Assembly (NCBI RefSeq): GCF_001316245.1 | Contig: NZ_BBDM01000007.1 | Span: 61,043 to 125,042, forward strand | Source: Vulcanisaeta sp. JCM 14467 | GTDB lineage: Archaea > Thermoproteota > Thermoprotei > Thermoproteales > Thermocladiaceae | Direction of reading: 5' to 3' | DNA length: 64,000 nt | In this document: piece after piece, positions 10,501-19,021 of the stretch | How the letters are laid out: the number at the start of each line of letters is the position of its first letter | Numbering within the stretch: the first letter of the stretch is position 1 | Notes under the pieces: generated by a model | What the model was told of the DNA's origin: nothing | Databases searched by the model: none | What the model saw: the letters and a program-made list of their open reading frames with translations, nothing else | Made by a program: the position numbers and the translations under genes

Positions 10501-10677
10501 ACGGGCGGCGACACAATGGATAGGGACTACACCACAAGGAGGCTCGCCGCAGACACGGCAACGCCAATAATACTGCATCCAAGTCTCGGGCTCGAGCTTG
10601 CGAGGGCCTTTGGGTGGTTGTGGGGTGGTGGTAAGTACGTTGTTGAGGAGTTGGTTGAGGCCGAGACTACCCAGTGA
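7584..10677 (+). CDS. carB: Carbamoyl-phosphate synthase large subunit, two frameshifts
   Basis: Synthetase subunit with two ATP-grasp halves. The first half has [35 protein letters not shown], the ATP-grasp run [35 protein letters not shown] and [20 protein letters not shown]. The second half has [55 protein letters not shown] and [20 protein letters not shown], followed by the C-terminal allosteric/MGS-like domain. The frame breaks near 9305 and 9705; both sides fit the family when joined, about 1030 aa in total. Transcribed with carA; its 3' end overlaps convergent argH by 11 bp. Confidence 0.94.
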
Positions 10678-12018
10678 GTAGTTTATTTTCAACCTCATCG
10701 AGCCTACTCACAATTGAGTTAATCCTAGCCACCAACTCCCTGACCTCATTAATCCTCGCCCTCGCCTCGTTGATGATGAACTGCGGGTTTGAGGATCCCT
10801 GGACCGGCTTAGCCAGGGCCTCATTGACTCCGAGCCCAACCCTGACGCCCTTCCTGAGCTCCCTAGCGACCTCATTATACACGTCCCTGAAGGGCACCCC
10901 ATCCCTCATCGACCTTACCTCGGCGTACTCGGCAGCCGTGACCACGTACTTGCTCAGGGACTCGCTGACGCCATCCTCATTGACCCTTACGCCATTAATG
11001 AAGTCCGTGAGTATTGACAGGCCCTCAACAGCGATCCTAATTATTGCCCAGAGGTGCCTGGTCAACTCCTGCAGGTCCAATTGGTAGCCAGACTCCACGG
11101 GCCTGAGTATTGAGTACATGGCCATTAAATGCCAATGGCCTCACCAATCCTAGCCCTGAAGACCTCGAGCGTGGCCGGGTTCCTCTTATGCGGCATTATA
11201 CTACTCGTGGCCAGGTGGCTCGGGTCAGCAGTGATGTAGCCCAGCTGTGGCATTAACCACATCTCGAGGTTGTTAATGAACCTACCAACCTCCACGAGGT
11301 AATTAACCAACGCCGACGCAGTCTCAATGGCGAAGTACCTGGAGCCCGTGGCGTATATTGTGTTGCTGACAACACCATCGAAGCCCAGCTCGGCGGCCTC
11401 CCTGGACCTATCAATACCAACCATGGTGCCCGCTAAGGGCCCACTACCCAGCGGAGACCTATTGACCAGGTTGAACACGCGCATTAACCCGTCTAGGAAG
11501 TCCCTGGACAACTCATCCAGGTATAGCATGTAATGGCCGAGCGTCGTGACCTGGGCGGGCTGCCTATGCGTCGAGCCAATGACCACCCTGTCGTAAGCCT
11601 CAATGGCCTTACCCAGCAAGGCCTCCCTAAGCCTAAGCACCAATAGGACCAGGTCAAGCAAAGCCCTCCTAAGCCTAAGCCTAATCGCAGTGGCCACGTG
11701 GTCATTCCTAGACCTACCAATCCCAACCCAACCACCGATACTCCCCAACCTCCTAATGAGCTCGGCCTCCACGTACTCATGAACATCCTCATAACCACTC
11801 AATCTACCAGGGTCATAACCACCACGCCAAATATCCCTAAGAGCACCCCTAATTTTACCAGCCACATCACCACTAACCACGCCAACCCTCTCAAGCTCAT
11901 TAACGTGAACAATCAACGCAATAATCACATACCTAAAAATCTCAGCATCATCAAAAACCGAGGACATATAACCAACCTTATCAACACTCCCAGGACCAAG
12001 CAACTCCCTACGATACAT
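10667..12018 (-). CDS. argH: Argininosuccinate lyase, frameshifted
   Basis: Fumarase/aspartase superfamily enzyme that splits argininosuccinate into arginine and fumarate. Motifs are IGRSRNDHVATAIRL, STHRQPAQVTTLGHY with the catalytic His, RSPLGSGPLAGTMVGIDR and the signature SSIMPHKRNPATLEVFRAR. The C-terminal domain follows one frameshift near 11127 (HLMAMYSILRPVESGYQLD). About 450 aa after correction. A TATA-like box around 12038-12049 puts the start at ATG 12018 rather than TTG 12021. The first 400 bases are strikingly G/T-rich on the coding strand. argG lies 4.6 kb away on the same strand, separated by accessory DNA. Confidence 0.93.
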
Positions 12019-12039
12019 CAAGGCATGAACAAAAACACA

Positions 12040-12290
12040 ATTATAAGGATTATTTGGTGTGTCGTGGTTTGGCGTTGGTGCTTGTTAATCCTTATTGCCC
12101 CGTTCCCCGCATTCCTGCGTGCCTAATCACCTGGTCATTTCCTGTCGGGTCTGTGCCTCATTCTTGGGGCGTCATTGTTCAGTTGCCGCGGGGCTTCGGC
12201 GCCGGTGGGTTCATCGGATTGTCCTCCCCAAGACACCGGGCTTTCCGTGATTGTCCATTCACCCTGGGGGTTAATAAATCTTTCTAGAGA
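12040..12290. other. GC-rich non-coding block beside argH and TnpB genes
   Basis: No convincing gene. The centre (about 12180-12240) is unusually GC-rich, with GGGGCTTCGGCGCC followed by GGTGGGTTCATC on the plus strand. The minus strand therefore reads GATGAACCC then GAAGCCCCGCGG, a word order that reminds me of the right ends (guide-RNA scaffold region) of archaeal TnpB elements, but in the opposite orientation to the adjacent TnpB gene. That resemblance is from memory, not from an alignment. Confidence 0.35.
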
Positions 12291-12294
12291 AAGA

Positions 12295-12302
12295 CTTATA
12301 AG
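12295..12302 (+). promoter_or_regulatory. TATA box of the small ORF-TnpB operon
   Basis: CTTATAAG centred 29 nt before the ATG at 12327 and none before the TnpB start, so the small upstream gene is the leaderless first cistron. Confidence 0.5.
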
Positions 12303-12326
12303 TTAGTATTGTTTTTTTTCGCCTTG

Positions 12327-12479
12327 ATGTCTAGTGTCTTGTATGTTGAGGGTACGATTATAACGCAGGGTAGGGGTGAGATTAGGATTTACGTGAGGAA
12401 GAGGTACTGGGAGAAGCTTAGGCCGTTAATCGGTAAGGAGGTGAAGATACTGATGGTGGTTGAGGATGAAAGCCCATAG
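12327..12479 (+). CDS. 50-aa protein overlapping the 5' end of the TnpB gene
   Basis: Direct translation gives a 50-residue basic protein beginning MSSVLYVEGTIITQGRGE and containing IRIYVRKRYWEKLRPLIGK then EVKILMVVEDE. The alternating beta pattern resembles small AbrB-like or RNA-binding folds, but I cannot name a family. A TATA box 29 nt upstream and no other gene to drive argue that it is expressed. Its last 14 bases overlap the TnpB start in another frame, so the pair should be translationally coupled. It could be an accessory protein of the element or a chance ORF kept by the overlap. Confidence 0.5.
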   Translation: MSSVLYVEGTIITQGRGEIRIYVRKRYWEKLRPLIGKEVKILMVVEDESP

Positions 12480-13586
12480 GACACTGATTATCAAAAGACC
12501 ATTGAGACTCTTCACAGAGGAAGAGAAGAATGCATTGGTTAGGGTTCTTACTAGGGTTGATGCGTTGGGCAACCTATGGGCTAGGGGCTTTACTGTATAT
12601 CCACCTGACCTGGACTCCAGGTTCGTTTATGCGTTCAATTACTTCAAGAGCGAGATTAGTTTCAGTAATGGGGTTAAACCGCCTAAGGTCTGGTTTGCCA
12701 AGGTCCACGCCATGCTCAATGTGGGCCTTAGGCTCAATAATGAGCGTGATAAGGGTGAGGGAGTCTTCATTGACTTAACCAGTAATGTGCTCAGGCTTAG
12801 GTGGGTCATTAAGCGAAGGGCAATAACAATCAACCTAACGCCTAGTGAGGTTAGGTACATTAGGGAGCGATTGGGCGAGGATGGTAGGCCCAAGCTGGCT
12901 AGGGCGTGGATTGATGGTGATTATCTGAAGATTGCCATAGCTTTCGAGCGTGAGGTACAACCAATACAACCCAGTGAGTACATGCTCGTTATTGACGTGA
13001 ACTCGTGGAGAAACGGGATTGTCTGGGCATTAATTAAGGACGGTTCAATCTCATCCCTTGGCCGTGGGAGACCTTGGCTTAGGCGTATTGATAGGCTCTA
13101 CAATGAGGTTTTGAGACTTGAGCAGGAATATGGTAAGTTGAGGAGGCTTGGACTTCACAAGTCTGTTAAGGGTAGGCGTTTATGGCGTGAAATTAAGATG
13201 TTGAGACGTAAGTTGTACGCCTACACTAGGGATTATGCGCAGAAGATTGCTCATAAGCTCGTCATGAAGCCATTAGGTATAGGGCCTTGGTAATCATTGA
13301 TGATGTTATTGAGGAGGGTAGGCGTGAACTGATCGAGAACGGCCTTAACAACGGCTTGCTGAAGCTCTACTTGGCTGGCCTTAGAAGGTTCGTGAAAATA
13401 CTAACAAATCAACTCACCTGGTACGGAGTGCCGTACCAATTCAAGAGACTACCAAGCACAAAATGCCCAATTTGTGAACATGAACTAAGGCAACTACCGG
13501 GTAGAGTCATGGTCTGCGACCAATGCGAATTCAAGGCAAACAGAGACCTAGTACCAATACAATGGGCAATAAAAATACGGTGCTAA
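12466..13586 (+). CDS. tnpB: TnpB (IS200/IS605 OrfB) RNA-guided nuclease, frameshifted
   Basis: Transposon-encoded RuvC-like nuclease, about 373 aa after joining two frames at about 13266. RuvC-I is seen as YMLVIDVNSWRNGIVWALI; the helical region GRGRPWLRRIDRLYNEV and RRLGLHKSVKGRRLWREIK is typical; RuvC-II reads ALVIIDDVIEEGRREL; the zinc ribbon is TKCPICEHELRQLPGR then VCDQCEFKANRD, whose Asp is RuvC-III. In canonical TnpB RuvC-II has Glu-Asp; here the aligned pair is Asp-Asp. No TnpA transposase is nearby. ATG 12466 is chosen over the TTG at 12460. Flanked by a metE remnant and PaREP1, in the island between argH and argG. Confidence 0.85.
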
Positions 13587-13664
13587 ACATTTAGGTGCCT
13601 TGTTTTTGCAAGAGAGGGTCTTCATTCCCGAGGCTGTGCTGCTTGAGTTACATAAGCGGCACCG

Positions 13665-14075
13665 GGTAATACACTCATGCTGGGGATAACTTCAATAATT
13701 CGCAATTCAACACGCTGGGTCACTACGATGATGCATTACCGGAGCTCTACGACCTAAAGGTGGGCGTGCTAGGCCCTTCGAGGTCTTTGATGGGATTAGG
13801 GACTACGAAGAACTAAGGTACTTCAAGCAATACGCGGTTCCCAGGGATAAGAAGTTGGCGCTTGGCATAGTCAGTGTTAAGTCGAGGAATGTGGAGCCCG
13901 TGGAGGTGATTAGGAAGAGGTATGAGGCAGCCTGGATGTCGTTAATGGAGACCCAAACAAACTAATTGTAGTCCCAGGGTGCGGATTCGCATCAAGGCCA
14001 CAAACCCAGTGCAAACCCTGGAGTCGGCCAGGCGGAAACTAAGGAACTGGTATTGGCAATAAAAGGGCAGCAGTA
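13665..14075 (+). pseudogene. metE: Remnant of cobalamin-independent methionine synthase (MetE C-terminal domain)
   Basis: No intact frame, but pieces in successive frames match the zinc-methyltransferase domain of archaeal MetE: a possible HSCWG element near 13672, LGHYDDALPELYDLKVGVL from about 13722, FEVFDGIRDYEELRYFKQY, then KKLALGIVSVKSRNVEPVEV and finally GDPNKLIVVPGCGFASRPQT, the region holding the zinc-ligand Cys. It needs at least three frame changes in about 400 bases and has no N-terminal part, so this is decay rather than a single sequencing error. It directly follows the TnpB gene. Confidence 0.7.
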
Positions 14076-14117
14076 GGAACGACTAAGAGGAATGCGTAAG
14101 TAAGGACGTGAAAATCA

Positions 14118-14606
14118 TCAAGACTCCGCTGCCACCTTACTTATTAATTCCCTGGCCCTCTCGATTAATTTCCTGATTAATGCGGTTGCCACTTCGTCAT
14201 TGGGCACCTTGCTCCTTATGCCCTCTGGGTCGGGGCCGTTGTATTGGTATTCATGTAGTTCCAGGGCTATTGCCGTTAGCTCGGTAATGCCTGGTATGAC
14301 CTTCTCAAGCTCTATACTTAGCTCCATTAACCTACTCGTTGGTGCCACGGCCGCCACCCACTCGTGCATGGGAACTAATACAGAACCGACGCGCTTGTTC
14401 CCACGGTATTTCTCCCTGAGGAGCCCCACGTTACTGAGGGCTATGTACGATATGAACGCCTTCCACGCCTGGAAGGCCTTACCAGCAGCATTCCTCACAA
14501 GGCCCTGACCCAGGAACGCCTCAGCAACACCAAGCTCAGTCACAGCCTCACCAAGCCTCCCCCTAGCCAAGGCCCCAACATCGAGCTCCCTAACAACCAC
14601 ACCCAT
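14118..14606 (-). CDS. PaREP1-family protein
   Basis: 162-aa helical protein of the PaREP1 family, expanded in Pyrobaculum and relatives and related to HEPN-type four-helix folds. It has AVTELGVAEAFLGQGLVRNA and AAGKAFQAWKAFISYIALSN in the first helices and ELHEYQYNGPDPEGIRSKV, the family's most recognisable stretch, near the C-terminus. The longest frame starts at 14693, but a TATA-like AATAAAAAC (minus-strand TTTTTATTG) around 14631 lies 26 nt before ATG 14606, which I prefer. It is divergent from the PLD-like gene. Function of the family is not established; HEPN kinship suggests an RNase or toxin-like role, which is inference. Confidence 0.8.
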   Translation of the reverse strand: MGVVVRELDVGALARGRLGEAVTELGVAEAFLGQGLVRNAAGKAFQAWKAFISYIALSNVGLLREKYRGNKRVGSVLVPMHEWVAAVAPTSRLMELSIELEKVIPGITELTAIALELHEYQYNGPDPEGIRSKVPNDEVATALIRKLIERARELISKVAAES

Positions 14607-14689
14607 CAACAAAAACAAACGAGTAACAATAAAAACCCAATCCCCGAAACCAGGGCAAAGCACGATGATTACTACCGCATCACCGTGCT

Positions 14690-14747
14690 CCACAAATTTG
14701 TGTGGGTGGTGAAAGTTTTGGTTTACTGGTCTTGGCCGTGGCTGGTG
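14690..14747 (+). repeat. Left arm of a 58-bp inverted repeat
   Basis: Starts with the palindrome CACAAATTTGTG, then GTGAAAGTTTTGG and GGCCGTGG. It matches the reverse complement of 16535-16592 at about 55 of 58 positions by eye. It lies between the divergent PaREP1 and PLD-like genes. Confidence 0.85.
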
Positions 14748-14841
14748 TTGATTATTGATTGTTTGGTGTTGTGTGCTTGGGTTTGTGGGTTGTGGTGTTC
14801 GTGTGGTTAGTTTTTTAATGCTGTGTATTGTGATTTGTTTC
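14748..14841 (+). other. G/T-rich leader between the repeat arm and the PLD-like gene
   Basis: Almost no C and few A on this strand; long runs of TG, GTT and GGT. The same composition, on the opposite strand, follows the right arm of the repeat, so the two ends are mirror images in composition as well as in sequence. A TATA-like ttagttttttaatg lies at about 14806-14819. Confidence 0.5.
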
Positions 14842-15458
14842 GTGGCTGGTGAGGGCTATGTGGTTGGTGTTGGTATTAGGGATGTTTTTGATGAGGTGCT
14901 TAGGGCTAGGGTGGCCTACGTGGTTAGTCCCTGGATCCAGGAGCCTATGCCAGTAAGCTCCTCAAAATGGTCATGGAGGGTAGGGCTATGGTCGTGACCA
15001 GCAGGGGTGAAGATAATGCATTCTATAACTTCCTGGACAAGTTAAGAAATACAGCGGGTATTAAATATGGTCTCCTACTCTTGATAATTGGCATGACGGG
15101 ATTACTAACAATCTTATTTAATGGCATATTCATTAGTGGTAGTACCATCCTTTACCTGATATTCCTCCTGGCATTCATAGCGCCGGGCCTGGCGCTAATC
15201 CTATGGGCTAGGATGAGTGCTAAGGAACTACTGAGGAAAAATCCCTGGCTCGCCAACATTAGGCTAAGCCCACCCCTTGGGGAGGATGGTTTCATACACA
15301 TTAAGCTCTACATAGCTGACGGCAGGGCCTGGGTTGGTAGCGCCAACATGACGGTATCGGCATGGAAACACAATATCGAGGTCCTAGTACCAATAGACCT
15401 GGAAACGGCGAGGAGGATCTTCGAAGAGGCTTGGTCAATGGCAAGGCCACTAACTTAA
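14842..15458 (+). CDS. Phospholipase D-like protein with membrane segments, frameshifted
   Basis: About 205 aa after a one-base correction near 14952 (PYASKLLKMVMEGRAM resumes). Near the C-terminus it reads FIHIKLYIADGRAWVGSANM, the HxK(x4)D...GSxN signature of the PLD superfamily, followed by EVLVPIDLETARRIFEEAW. Only one HKD motif is present, as in Nuc-type members that dimerise. Between an N-terminal VAYVVSPWIQE region and the motif are two hydrophobic stretches (GLLLLIIGMTGLLTILF and ILYLIFLLAFIAPGLALIL), so it is probably membrane-anchored. A GTG at 14842 lies about 28 nt after a TATA-like element. It could act as a nuclease or phosphodiesterase; the substrate is unknown. Confidence 0.7.
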
Positions 15459-15624
15459 CGCCGTGTTAAAATGTCCACGGGAGGTGGGAGGGTTATGGCC
15501 TATACTCGGTGCCTCTTATGTAATTGTAGAGTGTGATACCGCATCTGCGGGTCCTTAATACCTACCCTGCCTATGAATGATGATCGTGTTGAGTACTATC
15601 GCTGCTGAAGTCTCTACGGACATA

Positions 15625-16290
15625 CTATAACTCAACTATGAACCTATCCTCCTCCGAAACCTTCTTACCCTCCTCCCTCATCCTCCTGATCAAGCCAACG
15701 TACTTGATAAGGTCTGCGCCGGACTCAATGTATAATGTTGATATCCCAAGTTTCTCATGCAAGTACTTCCTAAACTTCCTAGTGCTGTATGAGCCAAACC
15801 TATTAATGGCGTTATTAATCCTATCAATGAGGCCCTCCCACCCGCCGTACCTAGTGTACTGCCCATTCTCCAGGTCAGCAATGACCTCCCTACTACCCCT
15901 GAACCTCACGCCCCTATCTATGACCTGCGTAACCCCACCATTCTCCAGGACGGGCACGAGCCTCACCTCAACACGCCCATCACGCCACAACTCCTTAATC
16001 GCCTCAATAACGACCTGGCTATAGACTGGGTACTTGTAAACCCTGTACATGAAGCAACGGGCCAGCTCATGAACGTCGATAGCCTCGACGAGGTCCTTGG
16101 CGTCAGGGTTTATGAACAATGCGGCTGCGAGCAACCTCACGACATTCATGGGCGTCAAAGGGCCATAACCCTCCTCAAGGCACCTGGCAATAAGGTACTC
16201 CACGATTAGCCTCGGCAAATCACCACACTCACGCCTACTCACGACAACATCCTCCCCAAAGCGATGCCCAACACCACGCACACGCGGCAC
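15625..16290 (-). CDS. Protein of unknown function in the accessory island
   Basis: 221-aa soluble protein that I do not recognise. It is helix-rich and charged: PRLIVEYLIARCLEEGYGPL, AIDVHELARCFMYRVYKYPV, DLENGQYTRYGGWEGLIDRI, RKFRKYLHEKLGISTLYIES and a basic/acidic C-terminus. No membrane segment or signal peptide. The GTG at 16290 is about 25 nt downstream of a minus-strand TAAATTTTTGG element, consistent with a leaderless mRNA. It is bracketed by the two inverted-repeat arms together with the PLD-like gene, so it may travel with it. Confidence 0.6.
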   Translation of the reverse strand: MPRVRGVGHRFGEDVVVSRRECGDLPRLIVEYLIARCLEEGYGPLTPMNVVRLLAAALFINPDAKDLVEAIDVHELARCFMYRVYKYPVYSQVVIEAIKELWRDGRVEVRLVPVLENGGVTQVIDRGVRFRGSREVIADLENGQYTRYGGWEGLIDRINNAINRFGSYSTRKFRKYLHEKLGISTLYIESGADLIKYVGLIRRMREEGKKVSEEDRFIVEL

Positions 16291-16292
16291 TA

Positions 16293-16534
16293 CTCACCTT
16301 ACAAAACCAAAAATTTAACTTTAATTTAACATTCTCCCACACCACCAGGACACAATCAACAACCACAGCAATACAAAGCACCCCACAAAAGGAAAAACCA
16401 CGGCAAGGCCACGGCAATCAATCACTGAATACACACAAACCACAAATTTGTGGTGCAACAAAAGTTTCAACCAACCCAGCCCAAGGCCCAATCACACCAC
16501 GGCCCCACAACACCCACACCAACAATATAAAAGC
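16293..16534 (-). other. Gene-free G/T-rich (minus-strand) stretch with internal palindrome
   Basis: A/C-rich on the plus strand, hence G/T-rich on the minus strand, mirroring 14748-14841. It contains a TATA-like element (minus GCTTTTATATTG, about 16522-16534) just inside the right repeat arm, suggesting a minus-strand promoter, but only a possible 32-codon frame follows. No gene is claimed. Confidence 0.4.
16440..16453. repeat. Third copy of the CACAAATTTGTG palindrome
   Basis: CCACAAATTTGTGG, a perfect 14-bp palindrome, followed at about 16460 by AAAGTTT. The same palindrome-spacer-AAAGTTT arrangement opens the left repeat arm. It may be a binding site for a dimeric protein. Confidence 0.6.
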
Positions 16535-16592
16535 CACCACCCACGGCCAGGACCAGTAAACCAAAACTTTCACCACCCACACAAATTTATGG
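16535..16592 (-). repeat. Right arm of the 58-bp inverted repeat
   Basis: Reverse-complement copy of 14690-14747, with differences in the palindrome (one T for C) and in two or so further positions. It lies 52 bp beyond the convergent end of argG. Confidence 0.85.
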
Positions 16593-16643
16593 TGCCACGC
16601 AATTCAAGTGTTTAATCTGGTTTTTGATCCTCGGTTATGTTGA

Positions 16644-17856
16644 TTATGCTCTGTGCCTGGCCCTGTGGGCTGTTAGTGAGTGTAGTACGTGCATTCTTAC
16701 GAATCCCCTTGCCTCCTCCTCACTTGGGTACCAACCACCCACGTAGTCCACCAATTCCTTGCTATAGCTTGCGTATGGGCTCTCCCTACCGAGTATCGTC
16801 AATCCGCCAAATACCTTAACCCTAACGACGCCGTTGACCCACTTATTCATTGACTTAATGAGTCCGTCGAGCTCCTCACGTAGTGGTTCATGCCATAGGC
16901 CGTTATAGACTAGGTCCGTCCAGGTCTGGTCCACGATCTTCTTAAACCTATACTCAAGCGGTGTGTAGATGAGTTTCTCGAGGTCTCTGTGGGCCTCGAT
17001 TAGGGTTAGGGCGGCTGGTGCCTCGTAGACCTCCCTGGACTTGAAGCCCACAACCCTATTCTCAATGTGGTCAACCCTGCCAAAGCCGTGCATCCCAACG
17101 ACCCTGTTGAGCATTGTTATTAGGCTTACCATGTCCATCCTCTCGCCATTCACGGCCACCGGTAGGCCCTCCCTGAACTCAATCTCGAGGGTCAGTGGTT
17201 CATTGACCCTCTCGGGCGGTGCAGTCCACTTGAAGGCGTCCTCGGGGACCTCGGCCATTGGGTCATCTATCTCACGCCCTTCGATGCTCCTCGACCACAG
17301 GTTATCATCAATGCTGAACCTACTGTGTATGTTGGGTATTGGTATTCCGTGCCTCTTGGCGTACTCAATCTCCTCAGCCTATTCATGCCCCATACCTTGG
17401 CCGGCTCGATGATCATTAAGTCCGGCGCCAGGGCCATTAGGGCCTCGTTGAACCTTACCTGGTCATTACCCTTTGACGTTGACCCGTGAGCCACAGCGTC
17501 GCAGCCCTCCTTCCTAGCGATTTCAACAACCTTCTCCGCAATTAATGGCCTTGCCAGTGCGGTTCCCAGTGGGTACTTATCCTCATATAGGGCATTTGCC
17601 ATTATGGCCGTGGCAACAGGGCCCTCGGCGAAGTCCCTCTTGGCATCAATCGTGTAGTGCTTAATGGCTCCAGTCCTGTACGCTCTCTCCTCAATGTCCT
17701 TGAAATCATCGTCCTGCCCAACATCCACCGTAACCGTTATTACCTCGGCATTAAACCTCTCCCTAAGCCAGTGGATGGCTACTGTTGTGTCGAGACCCCC
17801 TGAGTAGGCGAGTGCGATTTTACTGGGTTTCCTATGTACCGGTTTAGGGAATTCAC
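16644..17856 (-). CDS. argG: Argininosuccinate synthase, frameshifted
   Basis: Joins citrulline and aspartate with ATP to form argininosuccinate. The N-terminal P-loop [19 protein letters not shown] is clear but lies in a frame with no start codon; a missing A in the run at about 17826-17830 would connect it to a leaderless GTG at 17856. Further motifs are [35 protein letters not shown] (citrulline/aspartate site), and, after a frameshift near 17379, [20 protein letters not shown] and [20 protein letters not shown]. About 404 aa. Its partner argH lies on the same strand beyond the accessory island. Confidence 0.93.
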
Positions 17857-17908
17857 GACCTACCCAAAACCTATGTATTAATAAGCCTTACCACCAATAA
17901 CCTATATA

Positions 17909-19021
17909 TTAGCCGACGATGGCTATGACCGGCTTGGGCAGGTTCCTTAACTCCCTGGACACATCCTCAGGCCTTAACCTGCTTACGTAGTTAATGAACC
18001 TGTCGTAGTAATCCCTCGGTAAGTCGTAGGTCGGTATCACTGAGTAGAGCATTGCAATGCCGTCCGGCGACTCGGCAGTGACCTTTAGCCTACCAACCCT
18101 ATTCCTAACGGCCATGTCCAATTCCTCCTCCGTAATTGCCACATCACTAATCGTGTTGAGCATTACGTCTAGCGCCTCCTTGAGGACCTCCCTGCGCACA
18201 CCAGCCATGGCCATGAGAACACCTGAACTACCCAGTGGCCAGTACATGGAGTATGCGTAGTAGGCCAGGCCCCTCTTCACCCTGACCTCCCTGTAGAGCC
18301 GTGATATTAAGCCCATGCCTCCAAGCACGGTATTCACAATCGTGACCCTGAAGGAGTTCTCAAGGTCCGTGATTTCGTAGCTTGGGTATGCAATGGTTAT
18401 TGTTGCCTGTGCCTTACCCTCGAGCCTAACATCAACCTCACCACTACCGAATTTGGCGACGGGCACCTTGCTATAGTTGGTGTATGGCATGTTTAGGTCT
18501 ACGGTATCCTCGGGAGCCACCACGGTTAGTGATAACACCCTCAGGTTATCAATGGCGCCCTTGACTTCTTCCCTAGTCACATCATCGAGCCTATAGTCAT
18601 AGGCCAGCGGGTGCCTCGAGTATGGGTGGTCACCAAACAAGACCCTCAGGGCCTCAGCCACTGACCTGATTGCCGTGTCCTCCCTATTAACGTTAATGCC
18701 CGTCCTAGCCTCCCTGATGGCATCGACGAGCCTATCAATGACCGGGTTCGCGAGCATGTTCTCGATTAGGCTCACGGCCTTACTAACCACGGAGTACCTA
18801 GCCTTAACCCTAAGCGTGAGCGCGTCAAGACCCTTCTCAAAGGAGAAGGAAATGCCAATCCTCTCCAACTCCCTGGCGTAATTACTCATCCTCCATAGCG
18901 GTATTAACACATTCGCGAGGCCCGGCCTTACCTCCTGTAGTGAGCCTAGGTTCAGCTTAATGTCTAGGACCACAACATCCTTCACGGGTGACTTAATGAA
19001 CAACTTATTGGCCATGCCCAT
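17909..19021 (-). CDS. M16-family peptidase-like subunit without the zinc motif
   Basis: About 370-aa protein with the fold of the pitrilysin/insulinase family: repeated alpha-beta halves, GGMGLISRLYREVRVKRGLAY (the R/Y substrate-binding pair typical of the C-terminal domain) and ARTGINVNREDTAIRSVAEA. It lacks the HxxEH zinc site, so it should be the non-catalytic partner of the adjacent M16 peptidase. The stop of that gene and this ATG share a TGATG overlap, so the two are co-translated and probably form a heterodimer like mitochondrial processing peptidase. Substrate unknown. Confidence 0.75.
   Translation of the reverse strand: MGMANKLFIKSPVKDVVVLDIKLNLGSLQEVRPGLANVLIPLWRMSNYARELERIGISFSFEKGLDALTLRVKARYSVVSKAVSLIENMLANPVIDRLVDAIREARTGINVNREDTAIRSVAEALRVLFGDHPYSRHPLAYDYRLDDVTREEVKGAIDNLRVLSLTVVAPEDTVDLNMPYTNYSKVPVAKFGSGEVDVRLEGKAQATITIAYPSYEITDLENSFRVTIVNTVLGGMGLISRLYREVRVKRGLAYYAYSMYWPLGSSGVLMAMAGVRREVLKEALDVMLNTISDVAITEEELDMAVRNRVGRLKVTAESPDGIAMLYSVIPTYDLPRDYYDRFINYVSRLRPEDVSRELRNLPKPVIAIVG

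Noticed and set aside
14755..14841. Upstream extension of the PLD-like gene from 14755.
   Set aside because: The extension is Cys/Val/Gly-rich translation of G/T-rich leader DNA and lies before the TATA-like element; GTG 14842 is preferred.
15577..15607. ATGATGA followed by CTGA 20 nt later.
   Set aside because: The interval is too long for one guide and too short for a double guide, and no C'/D' boxes are present.
12040..16640. A CRISPR array or defence operon in the accessory island.
   Set aside because: No regularly spaced direct repeats and no cas, restriction or Argonaute motifs were seen; only a TnpB, PaREP1 and PLD-like gene.
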